A DNA stretch of 64,000 nt, from the NCBI RefSeq assembly GCF_003945595.2, contig NW_024104418.1, positions 612,193 to 676,192 of the forward strand. The letters run 5' to 3'. This DNA is from Pipra filicauda. Lineage: Eukaryota > Chordata > Aves > Passeriformes > Pipridae. How positions within the stretch are numbered: the stretch's first letter is position 1; the number at the start of each line of letters is the position of its first letter. Positions 52,101-63,504 of the stretch are shown piece after piece. The position numbers were made by a program, and so were the translations under genes. The notes beneath the pieces are model-generated. The model had not been told where the DNA came from. It made no database searches and saw only the letters and a program-made list of their open reading frames with translations.

Positions 52101-53678
52101 AGACAGGTTCTTGCCAGCATTGGTGGTGGTCATGAAGCTCATCCCTTGATATGCTGACCCCATTCCAGGTTGAATTCCTCCTACCTTTTCACACTGCACA
52201 AAGAAGACAAAGACACTTGATGTCACAACAGGGAACAGCAGTGCAAAGGTGTTCAGGATGAACACAGAACAGAAAGAAAGGCTGCTGCATTAACAAAGTT
52301 CTGTGGCCAAGATAAGAAGCACAGCAAATGAGGAGTTTAGTTTCAAAACCCCTGCATTTATGACTAAAGAAACATATGTGACTATTTTCTAGCTTTAAAA
52401 AGGAGTAGTTCTCCCTTCCTACAGACCACTCAACAAAAAACACTTAATTTTTTAAACAAAGATATTCCAAACTTGAAATATTTCCTATTTGGAGTCACTG
52501 TTCTAAGTACTTCATGGGAAGAGTCTTCAGATCTCTGGCACTCCCTTTGTCTTAGTATGAGAATTTCCATCTGTACTTTCTTATTATATCATTGCTATTG
52601 CCTGCTACTACTGAATATCTCTTCTCCTACTTGATGACGACAGTGATGGAGACATAAGACAGCGAAATGTTAAGAAGAGAATCATATTTACTTCCTGATT
52701 CTACCCTAGCATTTAGATTACTATTACACACAGTGACATTTCAACATTAGACAAGGAATTCCTATGTTGGGGATTGTTTTCCCCCAATGTTGCTTTTTTC
52801 ATCTAATTTTTAAAGCTACAAATATTAATGTATAGAAAAAGCTTGAAATTTTTGAATTAATTTATTTATGGAAGGACGTATTTTCATAGCTCAAAACTAA
52901 CAAACCATTAAACATAAAGATGAGTAACCATCACTAAAACATTTTGTTCAAAAACTGCAATTGCTAACTTTTGCATTTTTAACCATAATTTTTAGCTCAG
53001 ATATGATAAAGAGCAATATAAACACCCCAGAGAAGACCTCACAATTCAACAACAAAAAATAAATGTGGAACAATTAAACAGAAAACTGTAAAGGTCACTA
53101 TTTTCTTTTTTTTTCTTGGGATTTCCCCCAGTAAATCTCTTTTTTGGAATCAAGAAATGCATTTGTCGAAAAGGCGAACACATTCTATGAAATGTAGATA
53201 AAGGCCAGTACGTGTGTCTGTGTGTTCACTTAACGAAGAACAACAGAAGGTTAGAGATTATCCTGTAACCAGGTTAGAACATTTTGTTTGTGGCAAATGA
53301 AATTAAAATAATAAATATGTAAATCAAACTATTATTATGCAAATTATACCGTTTCAATATTCTATTTTGTGGAGAACCTTTTCAACACTTAAAAATTACT
53401 GTTGTCTAAGTATCATGGATTTTAAGAAGGAATTTCTCGACCGCTTATGAAATGTTGGGAAAATACTATTTTTTTATCGCATTCCATCCCACAACTACCT
53501 TACTAACAGACCCAATCACAACCTAAATGTTATTACAAGAAATTAGTGGGAGAACTGTACATGACAGTTACATTTTCTTTAGCTTCTTTTATCATGGAAA
53601 ATGTCCTGTGAAATGAATCTGGGCAAATAGATAATCTTTGTCACCTTCTTTCTAGGAAGTCATCATTCAGTCAAATCT
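46185..53678. other. Non-coding DNA, two weak candidates only
   Basis: AT-rich. A possible terminal non-coding exon lies at 46960-47115 and an unassigned frame at 51966-52265; both are treated as findings. No transposon signature was seen. T/A runs occur at 46941-46952 and 51450-51472. Confidence 0.5.
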
Positions 53679-53701
53679 TCCTCTCTCTCTCTCTCTCTCT
53701 C
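53679..53701. repeat. (TC)n microsatellite
   Basis: A pure TC/CT run of about 22 bases at the end of a CT-rich block. Confidence 0.95.
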
Positions 53702-54579
53702 ATACATGTGGAGATAAATACACAAGGTCTCTTTTTCACATTTCCACTTGAATGAGAAATAGAAATACTAAAAATAAAAGAAATTTTTTAACAGATTCTC
53801 TTTATTTTATTGACATCCATTTTATCTAATCATGGTATCTCTTCAAACACTTTCATAACAAAATTAGCAAGTATTCATAACCCTACTCAGAGCAGTTCAT
53901 CTAAGTATTGTCATTAAATTTTTCGTATGGAAGGATTTAGCATTGCAGACTTATGCTAGGTTAATGAAGGGTCTGCATTCATTGCAAGAAGAGCTATATA
54001 CAACATTTGTGTACAGTTACAATATCAGTATTATTCAATAAGAGAACTAAACAGTCACCCTTTGGATGTGACAGCTCTTCTACATTAAATTGTTACATAG
54101 GTGAAACTGGCCTTTCTGCTTTTTGGTGCTGTTTCAGGTAGATCCTATTAGCAAATTTCATGTTGCTAATCACTTTGGGAGATGAACAGATCAATGCCTA
54201 CTGGCCTTTTGATGACAGTTACCATGTTAATTAGTAACATGAAATAGGAACACAAAGGCAATGTTGCTGTTTCTTACCCAAAAGCAATGCTTAGAAGAGT
54301 CCTGACTGGAAATCAAATGTTACTTGCACAAATTCCCTCGTTCTACAGGAACAAGCCATAGATTGCATCACTTCCAAATTTGCCTCTTTTAACTTACTCT
54401 TGCCTAGAAATTATAAGAAATGCTCATCTTTCTCCTATTTCATGATGGATAGTGTGAACAGAAGTACTGCAATATCAAGAAGATGTGATAGTCCTAATAA
54501 CAGGAATTGGAATATTTCTCAGTCCAAAAAGTGCCTCTAGGATCTTTGCTGTAACTTGTATGTCCTGATAGGACAACTG
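53702..54579. other. Non-coding DNA, nothing recognised
   Basis: AT-rich, no gene, repeat or RNA recognised. Confidence 0.55.
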
Positions 54580-54599
54580 AAAAAAAAAAAAAAAAAAAA
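54580..54599. repeat. Poly(A) run of 20
   Basis: Twenty A on the plus strand followed by GAAGAAGAGGG. No polyadenylation signal or target duplication was seen, so there is no evidence that it is a retroposon tail. Confidence 0.9.
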
Positions 54600-57500
54600 G
54601 AAGAAGAGGGTAAAGAAAACATTGCACACTACACTCTGCGTATTAGAAATTGCCGCAGAATGTCCTGATATGCTGCCCTGCGTAGCACAATCTCACCCTG
54701 CACACAGCTGATGGGTTCGCATTGAAGAAGATGATGGTGCAGTTGATGGAAGCTGGCCATCAGCTCTCATGTTGGAGAAAAAACTGAGGAAGTATGCAGC
54801 AACAAAAAAGCCATTCACATTTCTCTTTCTCTAGTCTGATATACACTACATGAAATCTGCCTGTATTCTGCAGCCTGGAATGGTGTGTGGAAATCACAAA
54901 ATTTCAGCTCTAAGGCTGCACCTTCTCCAGCCTGCCCACACAGCAACAGTGGCAAGCATATGGCTCTGAGAGAAAGAACAGATATTTCTAACACCATGAA
55001 CCTGCATCATATTACTTCCTATTTTTAATTTAATTAATATTCAAAATAATGCACAGACTCAATGCTCCTTTGCATACTACTTAACCTTAAATCAGATGTG
55101 CAATAGGAAATTTGGAATGGGGTCTGACTTATTACATTTTTCTCTGTGGGGACAGGAAATATAACTTACTCTCCACCGTAGAGGAGGATATATAAATGGT
55201 GTCAGTAGATGAGTTGGTTTAAAATGCTCTCAGGAGTGGGACTGGAATGTCTTGTGCAGTTTTGTATTGCCCAGACTATTAAAGCTTTATTTTGGAAGGA
55301 TAAAACTACAATGTTTCAGTGAGGATGACAATAACAACGTGATTTTATTGTGTAAAGTCCAACTTATCAAACTGCCTGCAGGGCATTTATCATAGAATTT
55401 GAGATCACCAAGGACATTGTGAGCTTTGGATGATGGACAAATATGGTTATTAAAGGTGGATTTACATTTGTATAATTAAGCAACAAAGGTAAAAAAAAAA
55501 AGAAAAAGGGATTTGGAATTTTAAATTGATAAATCACTCTTTTAATTAACTAGTCTGAATAATACAAGTGTTGATTTGTCACCACTCTCCTCTGAGATAT
55601 AAGATAGAGATTTTATTAGCAAGTGGGTGAAAATTGTTATCAGTAGCTTTGAAAGGAAATCAGACATTGCTTTTCCAGAAGCAAATAACCCTGAGCAGAG
55701 AGAAGTTTCCCCACATGTTAATTATATAAAGGTTCTGACATTTTCTAGAAAGAGTAGTGAACATTAAGATCTAGAGATACACTCTTGACACTAATGCTTT
55801 TCACTAGCAGATGAGGCCTGAGAGTCATTTGAGTTTTCAGAGAGAAATGCAGGATGGACCAAAACAATCAGAGAGGTAAGTGTGTAATCAGTGTATGATT
55901 GAGATTTTTGTGGGAAAAATAATCAGCAATTTCTGTCTCTCAGGAAAACTGTTGACCTGCACGGTAGGAATTGGATTTTACTCAATAAGCAGAAAAGCAA
56001 ACAGTAAAAAGTAATGACTACTTAGAGAGGGAGTGGGGGGAAAATCATAAACCAATTAATCCAAAACAAGCATAACTCTAGAAAAGGAAAATATAGACCA
56101 TAAAATAAGAGTAAAAAAGTTAACCTGAATCATAATTTAAAATATGAAAATATACAAATGGCAGGAAAAAAGTTGTCAATTAGTCTTTCAATTCTGTGTA
56201 GAAGCGGAAGGCCATATGACCCAGAAAATGTATGTGATATATAAATAACGAGTAAACTAAGAGATAATGTCAGACTTCAACATTACATTTTCAGCCAAAA
56301 ATTCTTATTTAAGTTTAAATCACCTAAAGGCAGTAAGGATGATTTCAATTCTCCATATATATATATACTTACTCCATACCTCCTCTGATCACCAGAAGTA
56401 AAATTTTCAAAGGTTCCTTAAGATGCTACACAGCATTGCCCTGCAATGAAATGTAAATCTCTGGTACCTAATTTACTTCTGGAAATGAAAAATTTTCCAA
56501 GTGTTTTGGGAAACTACTTTCATTCTTTCTTTTTCTTAGCTCTCTATGTAGTGACATTATCCGACTACACAGAGATATTATAAAGGAAAGAATATATTAA
56601 TAGAGGTATTCTGTTTTATAGTGACCACAACCAGAAAAATGTGGATAGCTGGATGGAACACTTGAGGTGACAAACAGAAGTAATTTTCTCTGATTCATAA
56701 ATGACACATTGCAGACTATAAAATAGCTGGAGAAATTTTCTCATCTCATTGCAATTTTTTCTATCATAACAGAAAAAAGAGAGAAAGAAAAGGATTGGTA
56801 GTACAGGAAATCTCTTCTGTATTGAAGAAAGAAAAGCCTCCTTAAGAAACAGCTATTCCTGCGCAAATTCAGACATACCGCAGGCCTTCTCAGTGTTGGG
56901 AGTTCCATCTACCAATACCCTCAGAATGTTACAGATGGTGGGGATTATTGTCCTATCCCTTGTTTTTTAAACCAATACCTATGCTAGGATGACTACCTGA
57001 AATTTTGTACCTCATGTGTGCTCAACCTCACTACGCTGTGAATATAATTTACTATGCAGCTGACTCAGGCTTCACAGAGATGGAGAGGAAAAGCTAGTGA
57101 GAGTTCCTGCACAGTATAGTATTTAGACTACTCTCTGGGTTGTTTTTGCATCCTGATCTCTGTACCTAGCCGCTTACTGAGATCTTTGTCTATTTATTAA
57201 TTGTTGTGAATTTTCTGCACAAGGCAGCAAGAAGGAAAATTCTACTAATTTTAAATATTATATCTTTCTATAGGCATACTAATTGATTAACTAAACATAA
57301 CATTACATCTGCTGCCTTTATTGTGTTTCAAAAGCTCTGGCTTTAAAATTTCATCAAGAAATGAGACCTGCTAACACCAACCATTATCACTAGTGTGAAA
57401 CAGTTTCTATTGAATTGGTGTAAACATAAAATTCTGCATGCGTATCTACTGTTATGTGGGATGAGTTCTAACATCTACACTGCAGGATATTGAGATATCC

Positions 57501-58642
57501 AGGGTAGCTCTGAGAAACAGTATACTCAGGGCTACAGTAAGAAACAAGAAAGGAGTTTTCACTGCTGTTGTCATTCAAAACTCAATTGAACTGCAATGAA
57601 ACATAAATCCCTTTAAAGCTGATGTTTCTGCCACCCAAATATGGTAAAAAAGAACTTTGAAAAAGGACTACCACAGTGACATATAATCATCAGCTATAGC
57701 TCTGCCTAAATGGCTGGAAATATAAGACAATGGAGGGTCAAGAAGAAATGTTAAGAGATATTTCAGATGTTGGGCTTTGTGATTTATTAAGCACCTTAAA
57801 ATCAATATGAGACTTCACAGGTGCCTGTGACAAGATTACAGGACATACGAGTAGAACATGAAAAAAAAATCGACTTCATCTGCCAGAAAAATGTGGACAA
57901 CATTCATTGGAAGACATTACAAATGCTAATACACCATAGCTAACCAAGAGATGCAAACCATTTTAACTTCATTAAGATATGTGACATCCAAAATTATACA
58001 TAATAGAGGTCATTACATAGGATGAGACTGCACTGTAAGATCAAAAGGAAGTGTAAAATGGATTTGGCTGTCATTAACCCACCCAAGGAAACAATGGCAC
58101 ACTGTTGAGAAACCAATCCTAAGGATAGAATCTAAATATTAAAAGCACAGAAGACTTACAAAAGCTCTTTGAGCTGTGCAAAAACTTAAACTGTATTAGA
58201 TGAATGTATCTTATTGCAGATAAGAGCAAATGAGTCAAACCAGATTATGAGTGTATAAGCAAGTCCTGCTGTGAATCAAGTTATTGAAAATTCTAGTATC
58301 AAATACTGCTGAAAGAGACAATAACAGCTAAATGCTGCTATACATTTGAAAAAATGTACAAATAACTAAAATCAAAATTAATTTTTTTTCACTTAAAGTA
58401 ATCAGCTCTGCAATACGAGGTGATCCCATGGAAAAAAAAAGCCCAGTTTCACCATGAGAGCATTGGTCTTTCAGCACAAATGCAAATACATGGACACTCC
58501 TACTCCCCATCATCCACCAGTGCTTCTTTTAATGATGCTTTCAGTTTCAGAATTGCAATTTTCATGATAATATACAAATGAAAATACTGAGGCAGATATA
58601 AGACATGGCTGATCTCCTTGGGTCACAGCCAATAGAGCCACA
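54600..58642. other. Non-coding DNA, nothing recognised
   Basis: AT-rich with a short TA run at about 56356-56367 and A runs near 55491-55508. Almost no open frames over 60 codons on either strand, so no coding gene is likely. Confidence 0.6.
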
Positions 58643-58742
58643 TCATAGAATCACACAATAATTTTTGTCATTTAAGGTAGGAAGCATATGAGCAAAATCA
58701 ATAGAATCAAAGAATAGTTTGGGTTGGAAGGGACCTTTAAAG

Positions 58743-58748
58743 GTTATC
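58743..58748. repeat. Target-site duplication, left copy
   Basis: GTTATC, identical to 59179-59184 on the other side of the solo LTR. In uninterrupted CR1 copies this position reads like 'gatcatctagtccaac', so one copy is the original CR1 sequence. Confidence 0.85.
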
Positions 58749-59178
58749 TGTGATGGTCTGAAAAACTAAACATGATTCCAGTATAAAGCAGAAACTGAAA
58801 TAGTTTATTGAACGTGAGAACACAATTTTAAGGGCCTCGGGGGCTGGACATGTTAATGAGGAGAACCAGCTACGTTAATTAAGGAGTTGCACAAGGTTTT
58901 ACTGCAGTTTCCAAATAGTTAATTTTTCTTCAAGCAGGATTACATGGGGAGGGGAAGGATTACATGGGTGTAAACATGGTTTGATAACAAAATTTCAAAA
59001 AGTCCTTTCTTCATTCTGCTGGTGCCAGGGTAATCCATAAGGTTGTTCTTTAATAGGTGTTATGATAAGGGCCCAGTTTCTTCACATCACAAGATTCTTG
59101 TCAGCCCTTGTTTTCCAAGGTTTATCGTTCAAATTGACCAAGCTTCTCTTTGCTGAGAGCTGGTTTTTGGCCCCTTCA
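58749..59178 (-). mobile_element. Solo LTR (ERV type), 430 bp, inside CR1
   Basis: A 430-bp insertion bounded by TG (58749) and CA (59178) and flanked by the 6-bp direct repeat GTTATC (58743-58748 and 59179-59184). Target duplications of 6 bp are usual for class II (ERVK/alpharetrovirus-like) elements; other classes usually make 4-5 bp. Orientation is minus: the only clear polyadenylation signal, AATAAA, is on that strand (complement of 58804-58809), 55 nt from the 3' end. No gag, pol or env sequence and no second LTR are present, so internal sequence was lost by LTR-LTR recombination. It is younger than the CR1 it interrupts. The LTR family is not identified. Confidence 0.85.
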
Positions 59179-59184
59179 GTTATC
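59179..59184. repeat. Target-site duplication, right copy
   Basis: GTTATC, followed directly by TAGTCCAACTCC, the expected CR1 continuation. It marks the exact right boundary of the LTR insertion. Confidence 0.85.
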
Positions 59185-59240
59185 TAGTCCAACTCCTATA
59201 TTTAATTGTCTAGATTTCCTCTGCATTCCTTCTAGGAGTA

Positions 59241-62047
59241 ATTCTAAAAAGTGTTTCACCTCACCATTAAGTGGAGGCCTGATAATTCATTCATTATCAG
59301 AATTGTAATCATACCTTTCTCTGCAATGACTGTAAGAGGAGTTGACAAATTCAGATGCATACATCTGAAGCCAGGTGAAGTGAATCCTTTCTACACTGAT
59401 GTCTACATTGATACCTACAATGTGTAGTGTTAAGATAACCAGCCTAGTTCTTGAAAGCTGTATTTTCAGCATTGCAGTAGAGTGTGGAAAACAGGACATA
59501 ATCAAAATAGGAACAAAAAAAGCCTGAGTGCTGTCGGTTGCTACGGACACACAGTCAAGAGAAACAGCAGATCCCTGGCAGTAGCTAGGAAGAGTGCCTA
59601 AAGGGCTAGAATTTCAGCGAGGGGAGGGGAGGAAGAAGGATGTGCAAGTCCCCTTATTACCAAACATCCTCCTACCACTCCAGGTACAGCGGAAGCAGTG
59701 CATTAAGATAGTTCTGCCCAGACTAATATACTCTGCTTCCTATCATGAGTCGCAGAAGTTTTAACTTCTATAAAAGGGCTACTGTGGTACAGGGAGATTT
59801 AATCTTTTCACACTGAGCATTCCCAGTAAGAAGCAACCCTGGATCAATGTGGCAAATGTGTTTCAGCTAAAGCTATGAGTCATTCTGAGGGAACAAAAGT
59901 AGCCCATTTAAGTCTCACTGCTGCTGACTACATCTACTGAGTAGAGCCTCTCTGTACAAAATTCTCTTACTGACTGCTTTCAGATGAACCTGTTGTTATT
60001 ATTTTGCATTTAATAGGATTTCTATAACCAGGTATAAAACACACATCTAAGCTCAAAGAAATGCTGTAAGCATTAGGTAATATTGTCTAAGATTTCAAGA
60101 CATGTCCTAGATTTTAAGACCAGCCACCTCATCTTTTAAGCTAAAGATTTTGAAGTGTTTTGTAAATGTTAATTATTTAAGCCTCACAAGACCTTTGAGA
60201 GTATTATAAACACAATTTCCATTGATTTCACACAGTTTTAGAGTTGTGATGAAAAGCAGCTCAGGGGTATAGGCATTAGAAGACCCAGCTGAAAATGACT
60301 GCAAGTGCATTTGTGTAGAAAGCCAAAAAATACAGAAATTGACCCAGAAAGCAGCATAATTGTTTTCTATTAACATTCAAACAATGGCTTTATACATGTT
60401 TCTTCCCTGAAAAAAAACAAGCCACATTTGTAGAGAAGGTCCTTTCATTGAAAGGTATTTTTCAATTTAGAGGGAAAGCTGGAAATTGAACAAGGAAGTA
60501 ACTAAGGAAAGGGGATCTATAGCTCACCTTCTTTTTTTGTGGGGAAGAGGATCAGAGACACAAACATGGCAACTGGCATGGATTGAAAATAAGGATCTCA
60601 AATCCCCATCTTCTTGTGCCTCTCTCTACTTCCAGTTAACATGAGTGTAAATTTTAAAGTAGAGTATATGGTATAGATGGTGTGCATAACTAAATCAACC
60701 ATCTGTGTGTGAGGAAAGGTGTACCCATGAGAGGAAAAGTTTATAAATCAGCCACAAAGAACCTTTGCCTACTGAGCATGCTCCATACTTACACACTTGT
60801 ATTCTGTATTTATACTTGTTTTACTTATTTCTATTATAAGGGATAGAATAGGTTAAAAAAAAAGTTTAATCTAGAAAAATCTAGGAAAAAATTATCAACT
60901 CCAAGTTTTGCTGTTGTCCTCACTGCTGATACAGTCCAAAAAAACTATATTCTGCTCGCAATCGAAAATAATAAATATGACTAGCATTTACCACACGAGA
61001 AGTCACAGGAAATGCTTCACAGATAACAGAAAAGGTGAGAATATAGATGGCTTATAAATTTCAAGCACGATTACCATCACGCAGCATTATTTTTCCATTT
61101 CTTTAGTCCTAATGAGCTAATCAAGGAAGATATCAGAGATTATCTACTTTCTCAGATAAGTTGCTAAATACAAAATGTAACAAGACTCTGTAGCTGAATC
61201 ACAGAATAAAAGTTACTGAAGGTACGTTTGCACATGTCATTTCTACATTCTCTTTAAACAAGACAACCGTCTTGAGCCTTTTGAGCTTTCATTTAGAAAT
61301 ACTTCAACAGCAACAAGTGACAGTTCTAGTCCTCAAAATTTAACTTTGTTTGGTTAGGAGTCCTCATCAGTTACAGTATTCATTGCTATTCTTCAGGAAT
61401 CTTAAGAAAATAGTTGTTTTATTTCACAAGGAAACTGCAGACTTTCATGAGATGTTATTAACTCTTCCATTCACTTAACTGAAACCTTCTTGGAACCAGC
61501 AGCCATACAGTGAAAAATCTGTGCCTGCACTAGAGTGTAATGACAAATGATAGTGATCATATTGTTGTTCAGTATCAACAACAAATAATTAAACAGCGAA
61601 TGAATTTGACAGAAGACCTTTAAGACGTTGCCAAACTCTATATGGATAAACTGAATGTTTACAACACGTCTAATGATTTCATCAGTCTTAATTGTACCTG
61701 TTACTGGATGAAGGGCTCATATGCTCTAAAAGTAATGAAGAATGTGTCAAATGATTGAATAGAAGCAATTAACTTCTGCCCAAATATTTATTGTTTTGCA
61801 AATAATCAGAAACTGGGGAAAAGGATGGTAGTTGCAAGAGAGTCTATTGTTTTCACAGAACAAATTTCCTTACACAGCAACTGTGAGTAGCAAACACTTT
61901 GAATATGCTTATATTAAAAGTTTCATTTCCTCCACTGTAGGAATATTTTAAAAATACTTTGCATTTTAAATATAAAAAAGAATTGCTCAGTATTATTAAG
62001 GTTACATAACACATGCTGTTATTACTGGCATATAAACAATATATTCA
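59241..62047. other. Non-coding DNA, nothing recognised
   Basis: AT-rich with a short GGGGAGGGGAGG run at about 59620-59632. Frames of 67-87 codons on the minus strand are featureless. No RNA gene recognised. Confidence 0.55.
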
Positions 62048-62182
62048 GTGTTCAAGGTCAGGTTGGATTTGTCCTTGAGCAAACTGGTCTAGTGGAAGGT
62101 GTGGTGCCCATGACAGGAGGTTGGACTAAATTACCTTTGAAGGTCCTTTCTGATCCAAAGCATTATATGATTCTGTGATCCT
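62048..62182 (+). mobile_element. CR1 LINE 3' end, plus strand
   Basis: About 135 bp of sense CR1 3' sequence: 'tgttcaaggtcaggttggatttgtccttgagcaaactggtctagtggaaggtg', 'ccatgacaggaggttggactaaattacctttgaaggtcctttctgatcc', then the tail ATATGATTCTGTGATCC (62165-62181). Strongly 5'-truncated. The 117-codon minus frame starting at 62484 runs into this element and is a chance frame. Confidence 0.9.
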
Positions 62183-63107
62183 ATTGGTTGTATTCTTGAT
62201 TCATCTATATGAAATAGGATTATTCCCTGTAGATTAAAAGGAAGCAACACAAAGCTGAATAATGTAGCTGTTGAATCGAAAATATAATTTAACAAAAAAG
62301 TATGTGTCTTCAAAAACAGAGCGAGTAAATCTGTGTTTATCAATATTTTTGCATTCTTATTCATGAAGACAAAGTAAACAGGAACAAAAAAATATGTAAA
62401 TGGTGGACTATTTTTATTAGCTATAGCAGTAGACCCAACAAGGAACATACATGCACACATGAAGGTGAAAATATCTACAAACATCCTATACAGTGGTAGT
62501 ATGATTATAAAAGGTTTGTATCAGGTTGAATTACTGAGTTTCAGTGGCTATATATTATTCACATTCACTAAATTTAATGTTAACACTTAAGACAGGACAT
62601 CTGAACAGAAGAAAAATATTAAGCATTGCTTCACTGTGTACGCTAAAGTACAAACTGAAATTCATTACAGCATAGAGAACCAACTGCAAGTTGTCCATGG
62701 AAGAAAAAGTGCTGCAGAAATGAAGAGGAGTGTCTATTAGCAGACAACTCGAAAACTGAATGTCTCTGATTCAAAACCCAGTTCAGAAATCCAGACTGGA
62801 GAGCAAGATGAACAGGGAGGACTTTGGACTTCATGAAAACACCAAGTCTTTATGAAACTACTCCATGAAATATTCTGAACTATTCTTTACACTTGTGAGG
62901 GAAACAGTCCCAACGTAATGAGAAGATCATTCTCTTTACTGGATGGCTCATGACTTCACGGATCAGAAAAAGGTCAGAGGTAGGCTTTTGTTTTAATGTT
63001 TAATGTCTAAAGAAAGATAGACATTTTTTTCACCTGTCTTTTTAAAAGTCTTTAACATATTAAATTTTCCATTTTGCTAAATAGATCCTATAAATAGATC
63101 CTATAAT
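62183..63107. other. Non-coding DNA, nothing recognised
   Basis: AT-rich. A short direct repeat of ATAGATCCTATA lies at about 63083-63105, just before the next CR1 tail. No gene recognised. Confidence 0.55.
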
Positions 63108-63188
63108 AGATTACAGGTTGGACTTCATGATTTCAGAGGTCTTTTCCAATCTAATTGATTCTATGATTCTGTGATCCTATGATCCTGA
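63108..63188 (+). mobile_element. Very short CR1 LINE 3' end, plus strand
   Basis: Only the last 80 bp of a CR1: 'acaggttggacttcatgatttcagaggtcttttccaatctaattgattctatg', then the octamer-type tail ATTCTGTGATCCTATGATCC (63166-63185). The tail is well kept. This is an extreme 5' truncation. Confidence 0.88.
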
Positions 63189-63261
63189 ATAGATTTTGAA
63201 TAGAAAAAAATGGCATAATGCAGTGGCCTTCTAAGTTTTAGTCAGACAAGAATATTTGAAA

Positions 63262-63495
63262 TTTTCCTCATGCCTGGTGAAACACAACTGCAGTTCTGTA
63301 TCCAATACGAGGCTTCTCAGTCCAAATGAAACAGCGAAATACTGAGGCAAATCCAGCAAAGGGACATGATGATGATTAAGAGACTGGAGAATTTGACATG
63401 CAGGAGGAGGCTGAGAGAGATGGGGTTGATCAAACTCAAGCAGAAGAGGTTCATGAGAATTTGAGCAATTTTTATATTTATACATGAAGTAGGTA
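63262..63495 (+). mobile_element. CR1 LINE internal fragment, plus strand
   Basis: Sense CR1 ORF2 C-terminal region: 'cctggtgaaacacaactgcagttctgtatccaata', 'tcagtccaaatgaaacagcgaaatactgaggcaaatccagcaaagggac.tgatgatgattaagagactgga', 'aggaggaggctgagagagatggggttgatcaaactcaagcagaagagg', ending with 'tttatatttatacatgaag'. It stops before the CR1 3' UTR and is followed almost directly by an LTR-type repeat, which may have interrupted it. It is not contiguous with the 63108-63188 tail, which comes from the 3' end and lies upstream. Confidence 0.82.
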
Positions 63496-63504
63496 TATTG
63501 ATTT

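Larger units (their letters stand above)
58643..59240 (-). mobile_element. CR1 LINE 3' end(s), minus strand, split by an LTR
   Basis: Reverse-complemented CR1 3' end: 'atagaatcaaagaatagtttgggttggaagggacctttaaag' (about 58700-58742), then 'gttatc', an interruption, and continuation as 'tagtccaactcc' (59185-59196). Removing 58749-59184 restores the standard CR1 order. Sequence at 58643-58690 ('catagaatcacacaataa...taaggtaggaag') looks like a second, older CR1 3' end in the same orientation, so this may be CR1 beside or inside CR1. The right edge (about 59240) is uncertain. Confidence 0.82.

Noticed and set aside
62131..62484. 117-codon hydrophobic minus-strand frame as a membrane protein
   Set aside because: Its 3' end runs antisense into a CR1 tail. 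The hydrophobicity reflects T-rich codons in AT-rich DNA.
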